Notes: generated by a model from the sequence alone, not told the origin. Shown: positions 28,004-37,051, numbered from the stretch's first letter. The stretch: DNA of 64,000 nucleotides from Edaphobacter bradus (GCF_025685645.1 NZ_JAGSYF010000001.1:434001-498000), one strand, 5' to 3'. Numbers and translations: made by a program.

Positions 28004-28277
28004 GAAGAAGAGACTAGGGAGCAAACCTTAATATTTTCTGAAGCAGAGAGAAGAATTTTGGTGGAGGAGTTGAACCAGACATCATATTGAAAACAAGCAA
28101 CTTAATGATCCATGTCTAGTTTGATGCCTCTTTCGATGTTCCACTTGTTGCTACAATACACCTCCTTCGACGCTTCCGAGATCGAGATACGTGAGGTCAA
28201 CGGTTGCTGGTCACTTTACGGAATAGCCGCGTGCGTCCATGCACGCCGAGAACGCCCTTTGAAAGGTCTCGATTCCT

Positions 28278-28560
28278 TCTTGGCTTGCACGATCTTGTTT
28301 CTGGTTAGCGTAATGTTGTCCATCGGACTGGAGGTGACGGTCTCAGAGCTGTGTCAAGTGTCCACAACAGACGGCTCCTGATGAACGCGCTTATCGGGAA
28401 TTTTGTCTTGGTCCCGTTGCTGGGCATTCTCATCGCCTGGATCATTCCCCTGCCTTTGAACATCGAGGAGGGGCTGCTGCTTCTTGCTGCCTTGCTTTTT
28501 CTGCTGGCGGCCTTGTCACTTGTTCTCACTCCTCCCTTACCAGTGGCAGAGATCGCATTT
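28278..28560 (+). pseudogene. Remnant of a bile acid:sodium symporter (BASS) family transporter
   Basis: One frame reads LFLVSVMLSIGLEVTVSEL and, after a shift at about 28350, another reads NRRLLMNALIGNFVLVPLLGILIAWIIPLPLNIEEGLLLLAA. In BASS-family carriers these two segments are adjacent (helices 1-3). Beyond about 28500 the similarity decays into low-complexity hydrophobic sequence, and the rest of the roughly 300-residue protein is missing. It is therefore a truncated and frameshifted remnant. The surrounding 28.0-29.0 kb spacer has no other gene I can support. Confidence 0.65.
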
Positions 28561-29031
28561 TCGGAACGGTATGTTAAGGACCTACTATGTTTCACCGTCG
28601 AAAGATCATTTCTCGAATGGCAAGCTGCCTCTGAGATATGGAGTCGCAAAGAGTTCGTTCGAGGTGACATTTGAGATTTGGCGGAATGGGACGAATTCCC
28701 GGCAACGCAGCCTGCGCCTCAAAGCCGAAGGATTCTCTCATTCGAAAGGATTTGGCGCGGATATGGGGCATGGGGTTCTCATCTCCAAGGCGAAAAATGA
28801 AGCAGAGTAGTACCATCTAACTGTTTAGGGTCCAGGCTCGTGCAGATTCTGGCGCATGGAAACGATGGGGCAATCGCGCGATCTAAAGCCTGCTACATGA
28901 TCCTGCTGTGAAAGTGCAGCCTGGAACATGAGGCTGTCCGAAGTAACTTGTCTACGTACCGCGAAAAGCCCCAGACGGTTCGCACCCGTCGTCAGTGACA
29001 AAAACAGGGTTATATATGCCCACTGAAATAA
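28561..29031. other. Spacer before the sensor kinase gene, no gene recognised
   Basis: Open frames here are short and show no family resemblance. Just before the kinase gene there is a short stem, GACGG...CCGTC, near 28970-28990, which might belong to an mRNA leader. I see no recognisable riboswitch. Confidence 0.4.
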
Positions 29032-31815
29032 GTGGGGTTTGCTGTGCTGAGGAACACTGCAGCAAAGGACGACCGCTTGAAACGCTACAGACGAGCGTAC
29101 CTTATGCTCGCTATGGTCGTCGCTGTGTGCTCCCTCCACCTGTCATCGGCCTCGGAGGACATGGTCTCAAAAGCTCGACGAGTCCTCGTGATCACCGAGG
29201 TCGGCCTCTCTGCTCCTGCCGTCTCCTTAGTTGACGAAGAGATCCGTGCAGCAGTGATGGAAAGATTGCCTTACGAAGTACAGTTTTACAGTGAATATCT
29301 TGAGACGACTCTGATTTTGGATAAAGGTTCTCAAAATGAGCTTCACGAATGGTATGCCCACAGATACCGCAATCACAAGCCAGACGTGATCCTTGCTCTC
29401 GGTCCATCGCCCATCAAGTTCCTCGCTAGGTCGCGGAAACAATTCTTCCCGGATACGCCTATTGTCTTTTGTGGGAGCAGCAAGGAACAAGCTGATAATC
29501 CTGTGCTCGATTCCAGGTTCACAGGCGCCTGGATGGTCTTAGAGCCGGAGAAGACAATTGAAGTGGCGCTTCGCTTGCGGCCTCGAACTCAGCACGTGGC
29601 CGTTGTCGGGGGCACGACGTCGTATGACATGCACCTCGAGAATCTAGTAAAGACGAGTCTGCGCGCCTTTCAAAGCAAGCTTGACATCATTGACCTGACA
29701 CGTCTGGACATGCCATCTCTTAAGAGTCGCGTGAGGCAGCTGCCAGATAACACAATCATCCTGTACACCTCAATAGAGCGGGATTCTCAAGGGATGCATT
29801 TCTTTAACGCAACACAATCGGCTCCGATGGTAGCCGGAGCCGCAAATGCACCAACTTTCGGACTCGCCGATACGCTTCTTGGTCACGGTGTAGTAGGCGG
29901 GTATTTGAGTAGTTTTGCTGCTCAAGGCCGTGTCGCCGCCGAAGACACAATCAAGATACTGCAAGGAACAGGGCCGCAAAACATCCCCATCGTCCAAGGT
30001 ACGAGTGTTTACATGTTCGATTGGCAAGCGTTGAAGCGCTGGGGGATAAGCGAGCGTAATCTGCCATTGGGCAGCGTTGTTTTATACCGTGAACCCACAT
30101 TATGGGAAAAACACAAGTGGCTCGTCATACCAACGTCGTTGGTCACGTTTGTATTGACTCTGTTAAGCGGCTATCTGTTGATCGAACGAAGGCGCCGCAG
30201 GTTGGCTGAAACCGAACTAGAGCTTGAGATGAACTTCGAAAGGCTGATCTCTGAACTATCCACTTATTTTATTGATCTGCCGGCGGACAAGGTTGATTTG
30301 GGAATCGATTCAGCATTGACTCGCGTAGTCGGATCTCTGGCAATCGACAGGATTAGCATGCTTGAGTTTAAGAAGGATGGCAGGGAGCTTCAGATTACCC
30401 ACAGCCGTAGCGTGCAGAGCAGTGCCATGCTGAGCTACTCCTTAAAAAGTGAAGACCTTCCGTATCTTGTGGCGAAACTATCGAAAAACGAGACACTGGT
30501 TATCTCCGATTTCGATCAGTGCATCGAGATGTCTGCCGGGGAGCGCGAATCGTTGCGGGGGCGTGGTGAACGAGCAAGCGTATTTGTCCCTCTGAAGGCC
30601 AGAGTGTCAGTACTGGGTGTTCTCGCGTTTGTAAGCCAGCGGGAACGTCAGTGGTCGGAAGAGATTGTCGAGCAGTGCAAAATGCTTGGACAAACCTTCG
30701 CGAACGCATTGGTGCGCAAGCGAGCGGACGAAGCGCTCCTGACCAGCGAACTGCTGAAAAGCGCTATTCTGGCCTCTCTCAGCAGCGACGTTGCGGTGGT
30801 CGATCGCAGCGGCAATATCCTCGGTACCAACTCGCAAGTGGAGCGGGAGGCTTGTCCGGGAATGGTCTCCGAAGCGGAGTTCCATGTAGGTGCAAACTGC
30901 CTGGAAATCTATCAGCGCATGAATGCCAGCAACCCGGTTGCCGGCGAGATCCTGACTGGAATCAATGCTGTACTGCAGGGGGAGCAGCCACAATTCGAGA
31001 TCGAGTGGTCGCAGCAGTCGCCCCACGGACGGCAATGGTTCCTGACGTCCGTGACTCCTCTCAAAACCTCGGAGGGAGGAGCGGTCATCACACGCAGCGA
31101 GATCACGAACCGCAAGCAGGCTGAGGAGGAACGCCTGGAATTGAGTGGCAGGCTGATCGATCTGCAGGAGAAGGAGCGCAGCCGACTTGCCCGGGAACTG
31201 CATGATGATTTCAATCAGCGACTCGCGGTATTGGCAATAGATTTGGAAAGGGCAGCACAGACAGTTTCGGATTCACCCATTGAGGCCAGCCAGCGGCTGC
31301 ATGAACTTTGGAATCGAGCCAGCGAGATCGGAGCCGATTTGCACTCCTTGTCCCATCGCCTGCACTCCTCCACGCTGGAAAGCCTCGGTTTGGTCCTTGG
31401 AGTGAGTTCTTTGTGCGGAGAGTTTGCGGAACAACATGGCATCCAAGTTGATTTCACGCATGAAAATATTCCACGTTCTGTCCCACCCGATATCGGGCTG
31501 TGCTTGTTTCGCGTCACCCAGGAAGGTCTCCGCAATATGAAACGCCACAGCGGCGTATCCAGAGCCGAAGTACGGCTCGAGGGAACGGAACAAGCGATCT
31601 GGTTGTCCATCGCAGATAAGGGAAGAGGGTTTGACTTGTCGCGGGCGAGAACCGGTCTCGGCATAAGGAGTATGCAGGAACGCTTGCGGCTGTTGGGAGG
31701 ACGATTTGAAATCCGCTCGCAACCTGGAGAGGGTACAGAGATTCATGTTTTGGTTCCATTGGCGGTAAAGGCAAACCATATGAGTTATAGGGCAACCGTG
31801 ACCGCAGCCCCGTGA
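29032..31815 (+). CDS. Membrane sensor histidine kinase with ABC-substrate-binding-like sensor, GAF and PAS-like domains (NarL/DesK type)
   Basis: 927 residues. A signal or membrane segment near 20-40 is followed by a periplasmic domain of about 310 residues resembling ABC substrate-binding proteins (KARRVLVITEVGLSAPA, PDVILALGPSPIKF, PIVFCGSSKEQ). Then come a membrane helix at about 363-385, a GAF-like domain (about 400-560), a PAS-like domain (about 570-690), and a HisKA_3 module with His724 in ARELHDDFNQ. The ATPase domain ends in GLGIRSMQERLRLLGG. The sensor half suggests direct small-ligand binding. The response regulator gene follows by 23 nt. The start is uncertain (GTG 29032 used). 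Confidence 0.9.
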   Translation: MGFAVLRNTAAKDDRLKRYRRAYLMLAMVVAVCSLHLSSASEDMVSKARRVLVITEVGLSAPAVSLVDEEIRAAVMERLPYEVQFYSEYLETTLILDKGSQNELHEWYAHRYRNHKPDVILALGPSPIKFLARSRKQFFPDTPIVFCGSSKEQADNPVLDSRFTGAWMVLEPEKTIEVALRLRPRTQHVAVVGGTTSYDMHLENLVKTSLRAFQSKLDIIDLTRLDMPSLKSRVRQLPDNTIILYTSIERDSQGMHFFNATQSAPMVAGAANAPTFGLADTLLGHGVVGGYLSSFAAQGRVAAEDTIKILQGTGPQNIPIVQGTSVYMFDWQALKRWGISERNLPLGSVVLYREPTLWEKHKWLVIPTSLVTFVLTLLSGYLLIERRRRRLAETELELEMNFERLISELSTYFIDLPADKVDLGIDSALTRVVGSLAIDRISMLEFKKDGRELQITHSRSVQSSAMLSYSLKSEDLPYLVAKLSKNETLVISDFDQCIEMSAGERESLRGRGERASVFVPLKARVSVLGVLAFVSQRERQWSEEIVEQCKMLGQTFANALVRKRADEALLTSELLKSAILASLSSDVAVVDRSGNILGTNSQVEREACPGMVSEAEFHVGANCLEIYQRMNASNPVAGEILTGINAVLQGEQPQFEIEWSQQSPHGRQWFLTSVTPLKTSEGGAVITRSEITNRKQAEEERLELSGRLIDLQEKERSRLARELHDDFNQRLAVLAIDLERAAQTVSDSPIEASQRLHELWNRASEIGADLHSLSHRLHSSTLESLGLVLGVSSLCGEFAEQHGIQVDFTHENIPRSVPPDIGLCLFRVTQEGLRNMKRHSGVSRAEVRLEGTEQAIWLSIADKGRGFDLSRARTGLGIRSMQERLRLLGGRFEIRSQPGEGTEIHVLVPLAVKANHMSYRATVTAAP

Positions 31816-31838
31816 CTGCAGCACCAGGAGGATTGCAT

Positions 31839-32495
31839 ATGCAAGACTTCAACCAATCGATAGCACGCCCACGAATTCTCCTCGCAGATGACCATAAGAT
31901 GGTGATAGAAGGTCTTCGATCTCTATTAGAAGAGAAAGGCCACGATGTTGTCGGGGTTGTCTCAGATGGTCGAGCGCTGGTGGCCGCCGCTCTGGACCTG
32001 AAACCAGACGTTGTTATCCTGGACGTATGTATGCCTCTCATGAATGGTTTGGACGCGGCCGAGAGGCTCAGACAATTGGTCCCAAAAGTGAAGATCGTTT
32101 TCCTAACGATGAAAGATGACCTCAATCTGGCAGCCGCCGCGCTTAGCCTGGGACCTGTAGGATACGTCCTCAAGCATTCTGCAGCATCGGAACTGTTGAC
32201 TGCGATAACGGAGGTTTTGCGAGGCAAGTCCTACGTTACTCCCAGGCTCAAACCGGAGAACTGGGCAGTGCGTGAGGCCCGTGCTCTGCAATTCTCAAAG
32301 GATTTGACTCCGCGTCAGCGTGAAGTACTACAGTTGCTCGCTGAGGGGCGCCCCATGAAAGAAGTCGGCGGCATTCTTCATGTCAGTGAAAAGACAGTGA
32401 TGTTCCACAAGTATCACATCATGAGGTCATACAACCTCAAAAGTAACGCTGACCTCGTGCTCTTGGCACTAAAGCAACAGCTCATTTCGGTCTGA
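31839..32495 (+). CDS. NarL/LuxR-family response regulator
   Basis: 218 residues from ATG 31839, with a strong CAGGAGG site. The receiver has Asp17/Asp18, phosphoacceptor Asp62 (VVILDVCMP), FLTMKDD and the Lys of YVLKHSAAS. The C-terminal HTH starts LTPRQREVLQLLAEGRPMKEVGGILHVSEKTV, the LuxR-type DNA-binding helices. It forms a pair with the kinase just upstream. It is a candidate to bind the CTAG-N8-CTAG motif found before several genes in the next 6 kb; that link is inferred only from proximity. Confidence 0.94.
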   Translation: MQDFNQSIARPRILLADDHKMVIEGLRSLLEEKGHDVVGVVSDGRALVAAALDLKPDVVILDVCMPLMNGLDAAERLRQLVPKVKIVFLTMKDDLNLAAAALSLGPVGYVLKHSAASELLTAITEVLRGKSYVTPRLKPENWAVREARALQFSKDLTPRQREVLQLLAEGRPMKEVGGILHVSEKTVMFHKYHIMRSYNLKSNADLVLLALKQQLISV

Positions 32496-32499
32496 TCGA

Positions 32500-32515
32500 C
32501 TATAAGTTCTCCTAG
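32500..32515. promoter_or_regulatory. Imperfect CTAG-N8-CTAG site (CTAT left half)
   Basis: CTAT at 32500-32503, eight bases, CTAG at 32512-32515, just behind the response regulator stop. It matches the exact sites at 35234, 37328 and 38772 except for one base. It lies 310 nt before the stand-alone receiver gene and 174 nt before the small frame at 32689. Confidence 0.4.
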
Positions 32516-32688
32516 TGGCAGCGCGACGGATCATTCAATAACATCCATTCTTAAGAGCACGCTCCTTTGTCGGTGCGCTGAGAGCCCATGCTGCCGATTG
32601 AACAAGGCACCGGTCGTCGCCGAACGAATGCAGATGCGTCACCGGAGGAGCTGGTGGAGGGGTTGAAGTTTCACTGAGGAAAGAGTTT

Positions 32689-32817
32689 ATGCCGAATCCG
32701 GTCGGGACTCTTCCACAGCAGATCGAGTTATCAGTGACTAGCAGGAAGATGGCGTCTGTGGTCCAGCGGAGTTTGGGATTGCCGGACAAGGCCCCAGCCA
32801 ATTTCTGCAGAAGGTAG
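32689..32817 (+). CDS. Possible small ORF, unknown
   Basis: An ATG at 32689 (MPNPVGTLPQQIELSVTSRK) with GAGGAAAGAG immediately upstream opens 42 codons, ending 7 nt before the receiver gene. No family is recognised. Ribosome-site quality and tight spacing to the next gene argue for translation; lack of any motif argues against. It might be a leader peptide or a remnant. The rest of the 32516-32824 spacer holds nothing else I can name. Confidence 0.3.
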   Translation: MPNPVGTLPQQIELSVTSRKMASVVQRSLGLPDKAPANFCRR

Positions 32818-32824
32818 GTACGTC

Positions 32825-33220
32825 TTGAAGCGGCCCCGTATCTTGCTGGCCGACGATCACGGCCCGATGATAGAACGGGTCAAAGCCTTGCTGCAGCCAC
32901 ACTTCGAAATCATAGGGGATGTCGGTACTGGCCCGGACCTGATTTCCGAGGCTGGGCGGCTACAGCCTGACATTATAGTGCTGGACATATCCATGCCTGG
33001 ACTCAGCGGGATTGAGGCGGCCCATGAGCTGCGACTGGCTGGGTCCGCAGCAAAATTCGTTTTTCTCACTGTGCACGAGAGGGTTGAATTTGTTCACGCA
33101 TGCCTAACCGAAGGTGCGCTCGGTTATGTGGTCAAATCCCGAATCGCAATAGATCTTGTTCCCGCCATCGTCGATGCACTCGCAGGACGCCGATTCATTT
33201 CTCCGCCGGTTTCCCGCTAA
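32825..33220 (+). CDS. Stand-alone response regulator receiver domain
   Basis: 131 residues from a TTG start (LKRPRILLADDHG) with GAAGGTAGG upstream. It contains only a NarL-type receiver: Asp10/Asp11, phosphoacceptor Asp54 (IIVLDISMPGLSG), FLTVHE and the Lys of YVVKSRI. The frame stops after ISPPVSR, with no HTH domain following in any frame, so it is a single-domain protein rather than a visibly broken one. It may divert phosphate from the upstream kinase or act through protein contacts. It lies 330 nt after the full regulator gene. Confidence 0.85.
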   Translation: MKRPRILLADDHGPMIERVKALLQPHFEIIGDVGTGPDLISEAGRLQPDIIVLDISMPGLSGIEAAHELRLAGSAAKFVFLTVHERVEFVHACLTEGALGYVVKSRIAIDLVPAIVDALAGRRFISPPVSR

Positions 33221-33410
33221 GCGCAGTGTCGAGACAAATGCCAAGCGACGGGTTCTTAGCTCTTGGGCGCATTAACCAAAGCGGGCCGGAGATCGTAATC
33301 CCAGTGTGCTAGTACGGGGTAACTCGGTGTCCGCGTTAGAGTCCGGGCTCCGTTGTCTTTTCGGGGTTTGACGAGCACTGCGAGCCATCGTCTCGCCGTG
33401 CGTCGAGTTG

Positions 33411-35135
33411 TCATGGGTTCGGATTTGTGGCCAATGCCTGCGGCCTGTCTCCGTCGGAGGTAGTTGGCGCCGGAAGGCTGACAGCATGTGGCTGTACCGC
33501 CATCTGGATTCCGGCCGATTGGAGAAGCTCCATAATCTGAAGCAGAAGCTCCTCCTGAATCTGAAGGAAGTGAGGCCAACCACGAGCAAAGACGTAAGCA
33601 AAGAGCTCGACATCGAGAGAAAATGTGCCCAGACAGAGGAAGCTCACACGGAACGAATCACGCTCCACCGCGGGATTCTGAGCCAGCAGGTTCGTCACAC
33701 CTTCAACGAAGGAGCGCATCTGGGAACCAGTGGTTTCTTTGTGCAGGTTCAGGTTTTGGTGGAACCAGAACTTGTCGCGCATGGTGATGTTCTCGAGGCT
33801 GGCGTTTGCTATTTGTCCGTTGGGCACGCTGACTACTGTCCGGTCAAGGGTCCGGATTCGCGTTGAACGCAGGCCAACGTCCTCCACCGCGCCGAACGCG
33901 TCTCCTATCTTCACCATGTCTCCTACCCGCACGACACGGTCGAGTATGATCGAGGTGCCCCCTATCAAATTTTCCAAGGTCTTCTGCGCGGCAAGGGCAA
34001 CGGCGATACCGCCTACGCCTAGCCCAGCCAACGCCGCTGTAGGGTTCAGGCCAAAGTAGTAGAGGCCGGTGAGCACGCCGACGAAGATGGCTAGTATATC
34101 GACCATTCTGCGCCCGAGACGCAAGATCGCAGAGGCCCCCGTGTATCTGTGGCGCATGAGTCGATGGTGGATCAGCTGTTCGACCCAGCCGTTCAGAATA
34201 ATGAATAGCCAAACAATAGCTGCAATTGTGATTACCGTCGCAGCGATGGACCAGAACTGCCTCTGCAGCAGCGGGAAACTGAAATGGGAGAGGGTCCAGC
34301 GTATGACGAACACCAGCACAAGGAGGCGGATCGGTCTTGGCAATACGTCCGGATCTGGCAAATCTGGTTTTTTCCGCAGACGCCGGCGTAACAGGCCGAC
34401 AATATGGCTCAACACCCGGTTGAGCAGACCAGTGAGCAAGTAGAGAGAAGGCATACCCACGAATATGGCGAGCAACTGAAACAGTGGGATAGGGCCAACT
34501 TTCCTTTTCGTCAGGAATTCAGGGAGAATCTTCTCGACAGATTGGGTATTGATCTCTTTGTAGAGACCGGGGATTGAGTCGAGAGTTCCGCGCGAAAAAA
34601 GCCATAACGATCCGGCCTCTTTGCGATCCAGACGTTCAAGGAGAATTTCGACATTGCCTTCGCTGCTTGGGATGGTTCCTATCAACTCCAGGTTCGGGTG
34701 TAGTGGATCCGCCTGAGAGCCTTCAGGCCGATTGCTCAGCTGGTTGAGGTTTGCAGGCAGTCGGCGGTTTAGGACAACGAAGAGTTGGCGAGCAAGTTCT
34801 GCGGCTGGCTCGCCCTTCAGACGGGTATTCAGGTAGCGTGCTGCGGTTTCGTTGTCGTTCTTTCCCGCAGCGCTCAGGAAGCCTAGAACAGCGCCTCGAG
34901 GAGTAGTGCGTCCAAGAGTATCTTGGGGAACCTCCGGTTTGGCATTCTGTGCAGGGCTGGGAATGCCCGGTTGCGCAGGTGCGGAGTCACAACACAGAAT
35001 GCCAAGCAGGAGGAGACAGGCACATAAAGAGCATCCGGTGCGGACAAAGTTTGTCCGCGGCATGCTCTTCCGCATCATCGTGCCGGTGGTGGGCATTGAT
35101 TTTATTGATCCAGACGAGCTGAGCTGCCCGGTCAT
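33411..35135 (-). CDS. MscS-family mechanosensitive ion channel
   Basis: 574 residues. A signal-like segment (CSLCACLLLLGILCC) and a periplasmic domain of about 170 residues precede several membrane helices (about 205-340) and the MscS core. The core has a Gly/Ala-rich pore helix (GLGVGGIAVALAAQKTLENLIGG) and the beta domain (VVRVGDMVKIGDAFGAVEDVGLRSTRIRTLDRTVVSVPNGQIANASLEN). The channel releases solutes on membrane tension. ATG 35135 has AGGAAAGG upstream; ATG 35075 is an alternative. A perfect CTAG-N8-CTAG site lies 99 nt upstream of the start. Confidence 0.93.
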   Translation of the reverse strand: MTGQLSSSGSIKSMPTTGTMMRKSMPRTNFVRTGCSLCACLLLLGILCCDSAPAQPGIPSPAQNAKPEVPQDTLGRTTPRGAVLGFLSAAGKNDNETAARYLNTRLKGEPAAELARQLFVVLNRRLPANLNQLSNRPEGSQADPLHPNLELIGTIPSSEGNVEILLERLDRKEAGSLWLFSRGTLDSIPGLYKEINTQSVEKILPEFLTKRKVGPIPLFQLLAIFVGMPSLYLLTGLLNRVLSHIVGLLRRRLRKKPDLPDPDVLPRPIRLLVLVFVIRWTLSHFSFPLLQRQFWSIAATVITIAAIVWLFIILNGWVEQLIHHRLMRHRYTGASAILRLGRRMVDILAIFVGVLTGLYYFGLNPTAALAGLGVGGIAVALAAQKTLENLIGGTSIILDRVVRVGDMVKIGDAFGAVEDVGLRSTRIRTLDRTVVSVPNGQIANASLENITMRDKFWFHQNLNLHKETTGSQMRSFVEGVTNLLAQNPAVERDSFRVSFLCLGTFSLDVELFAYVFARGWPHFLQIQEELLLQIMELLQSAGIQMAVQPHAVSLPAPTTSDGDRPQALATNPNP

Positions 35136-35233
35136 GCGCAGCTTGCCTTTCCTGAAGCAATGGTTCGACGCTAAGTGTAGTGATTGAGCACCATTGTCGT
35201 AAGTAAACTAGAGATTTGAATATGGCGCATCTA

Positions 35234-35249
35234 CTAGGACTTCCACTAG
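35234..35249. promoter_or_regulatory. CTAG-N8-CTAG site upstream of the MscS gene
   Basis: CTAG at 35234-35237 and 35246-35249 with exactly eight bases between, 99 nt before the channel gene. Same spacing as the exact sites at 37328 and 38772. Confidence 0.6.
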
Positions 35250-35274
35250 TCGGTGTCAAAAGGCCGACTGGCTG

Positions 35275-35469
35275 TCACTTCACGGTTACAACTTCCCCAA
35301 TCCGGAGTGCGACCATTCGATAGTTTCCGCTTTCTCTTGCGAAGAGCATGCGCTGAGAGTCAAGGCTCCCGCCAGACCTTAGAGTGAAGTTGTGTGTTCT
35401 GCAAATATCCCCCCTTTGGATCAATTGGCTTTGGCCGCGCGCCTGCCGGTGCCCTGGTGCTGGACGCAA
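35275..35469 (-). CDS. Possible small ORF or gene remnant in the MscS/sortase spacer
   Basis: A 64-codon frame whose second half (GGSLDSQRMLFARESGNYRMVALRIGEVVTVK) has the look of a genuine protein strand pattern, unlike the usual shadow frames, while the first half does not. It could be the C-terminus of a decayed gene. I do not recognise a family and see no good ribosome site. Apart from this and the CTAG site, the 430-nt spacer 35136-35564 shows nothing. Confidence 0.25.
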   Translation of the reverse strand: MRPAPGHRQARGQSQLIQRGDICRTHNFTLRSGGSLDSQRMLFARESGNYRMVALRIGEVVTVK

Positions 35470-35564
35470 GGTGCGCCAGTTTGGGCAGATTTCGTGTCAC
35501 AAGATAAGCCTGCGCACAGCCCACGACTGCTGCCAAGTTGAGCCTCTTGAATTACAGTTCGTTA

Positions 35565-36338
35565 TCAAGACCGGCTCAACCGTCGGATGCTCAGCGACAC
35601 ACCGGTGCAAAATATTCCCAGCAATCCAACCAACGGTAGCAGACTTCCAGTCTTGGGCAACTGCTGCGGAGCCGGCTCTGGCGCAGCCTCAGCAACTTGC
35701 GGAGCTGGATGGCGAACTACGACGACCAGGATCGGCTGATCCGGGGGAGGTGGCGGAGGAGGCATTTCGCCAGTCACGTTCTTCGCTTGTGTAACTACGT
35801 TGACCGGAGTTTCAACGACTTTAGTCGCCGAAACCCTCATGCCTTTTTTCAAGCCCCACGCATCGACCATCGTGCCGTCAATGTTGAACTTCTGGTCTTT
35901 AGGGATCCTGAATGATTGATTCGTCCCGTCTTCCAGAGTCAAAATCACGTGCGACGGCGGTTGCACTTGCCATACTTTCCCTGTGACGGTCTGTACGGTT
36001 GTAACTGTCTGAGGAGTGCTGGTTGTCGTTATGGTTCGTTCTAGCTTCATGCCTGGTTTCAGATCGTGGATTCCGAGTTGCTGGCCGCCTACCGTGATCC
36101 GGGCGCTTTCCGGTACGTTTGGAAAGTGGCGAAGCGACCCGTCCTCCATTTTCACGAATAGATCGTTCCCATCCACGAGCGCGACTGTTCCTCGCTCAAC
36201 AGTCACCTGGTGTGTAGGTGATCCACTGGCCGTGGTAGTTGTTGTTTGGACTTGTGCGTGCCCCGTAACAGCAAGGGGCAAGCAAACTGCGCTCGCCACA
36301 AACAATCTGCATATGGTTGCTGATATGGTCCTTTTCAT
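35565..36338 (-). CDS. LPKTG-motif secreted protein, probable sortase substrate
   Basis: 257 residues: signal peptide (to about residue 28), two similar beta-rich segments that each speak of a tunable value (VERGTVALVDGNDLFVKMEDG; VILTLEDGTNQSFRIPKDQKF), a proline stretch (194-199), and a C-terminal sorting signal. That signal has LPKTG at 227-231, a hydrophobic helix and the basic tail RRLSRS. This is the canonical order for covalent surface anchoring, unusual in a diderm. Its ATG overlaps the stop of the sortase gene by 4 nt, so enzyme and substrate are made together. Function of the anchored domain is unknown. Confidence 0.85.
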   Translation of the reverse strand: MKRTISATICRLFVASAVCLPLAVTGHAQVQTTTTTASGSPTHQVTVERGTVALVDGNDLFVKMEDGSLRHFPNVPESARITVGGQQLGIHDLKPGMKLERTITTTSTPQTVTTVQTVTGKVWQVQPPSHVILTLEDGTNQSFRIPKDQKFNIDGTMVDAWGLKKGMRVSATKVVETPVNVVTQAKNVTGEMPPPPPPPDQPILVVVVRHPAPQVAEAAPEPAPQQLPKTGSLLPLVGLLGIFCTGVSLSIRRLSRS

Positions 36339-37051
36339 TCTGTCCTCTCCTGATGGCTGTCACTGCTGGATATAGAAATAAATTGCTTGCCGGTTCCGAT
36401 GCCTGACGGCTCAGAGCCGATAAGAGACGCGTGAACGATATACCGCCGGGGGGCACTGCCGATGAAATAGAAGGGATAACAGGTAACAAGAGTCAATGAA
36501 GATATGGGGCCGGATTGCAGTACACTCACATTGTTTGGATCGACTATCTGAATCTTGTCGACTGCAAATTTTTCTGTTCTGTCTGGCATGACCAAATCCA
36601 CCGTGTCCCCAGTCTGGATGTCCTTCAATCCCCGGAAGAAACCATCCCTGTGGCCGGCGATGCCGATGTTTCCATTCATTCCCACGCGAGCGGTACCTGT
36701 GATCCGTCCCACGCCGCGGTTCAACGTCAAATCGTCAGTTCCCTCAAAAACTGGTACCTCAAGATGGATCTTCGAGATGCGCAGCAGCACCTTGGGCGGA
36801 TCAAAGTGCTGAGTTAAGCTCTGTTTAAATGCCGCGATTCTCTTTTCCGACCAGAGGCTAACGTCTACCCCGGAGATGGTTTGCCCATCCGACCTCTCTT
36901 CCGGCGCAGGCGCTGAACTCTGTGCTGCCTGGAAAGCCAGAACGGCCAGACGGGACGACAGTTCACCATGGATTCGGATACCGAGGTAAACAGCGAGTAG
37001 GGTAAGGCCTACCGCCAAGAAAAGCCGCTCTATTGTCCGTATAAGTGTCAT
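36335..37051 (-). CDS. Sortase
   Basis: 238 residues from ATG 37051 (MTLIRTIERL); ATG 37087 is 12 codons earlier. An N-terminal membrane helix is followed by a linker and the sortase beta-barrel. The catalytic residues are all present: His134 (IAGHRDGFF), Cys191 in TLVTCYPF and Arg202/203 in SAPRRYIVHA. It resembles class D/E-type sortases. It should cleave LPxTG between Thr and Gly and attach the protein to an amine acceptor. The gene before it in the transcript is none; the gene after it is its likely substrate. A near-match CTAG-N8-CTAG site lies 127 nt upstream. Confidence 0.92.
   Translation of the reverse strand: MTLIRTIERLFLAVGLTLLAVYLGIRIHGELSSRLAVLAFQAAQSSAPAPEERSDGQTISGVDVSLWSEKRIAAFKQSLTQHFDPPKVLLRISKIHLEVPVFEGTDDLTLNRGVGRITGTARVGMNGNIGIAGHRDGFFRGLKDIQTGDTVDLVMPDRTEKFAVDKIQIVDPNNVSVLQSGPISSLTLVTCYPFYFIGSAPRRYIVHASLIGSEPSGIGTGKQFISISSSDSHQERTE

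Noticed and set aside
28970..29000. Cyclic-di-GMP riboswitch before the sensor kinase
   Set aside because: Only one short stem is visible and the conserved core bases of that riboswitch are not present.
33256..33613. Overlapping minus-strand frames upstream of the MscS end
   Set aside because: They run partly across the MscS 3' end in other frames and have no motif.
35275..35469. A confidently functional gene between MscS and the sortase substrate
   Set aside because: The second half looks protein-like, but there is no ribosome site or known family, so it is kept only as a low-confidence feature.
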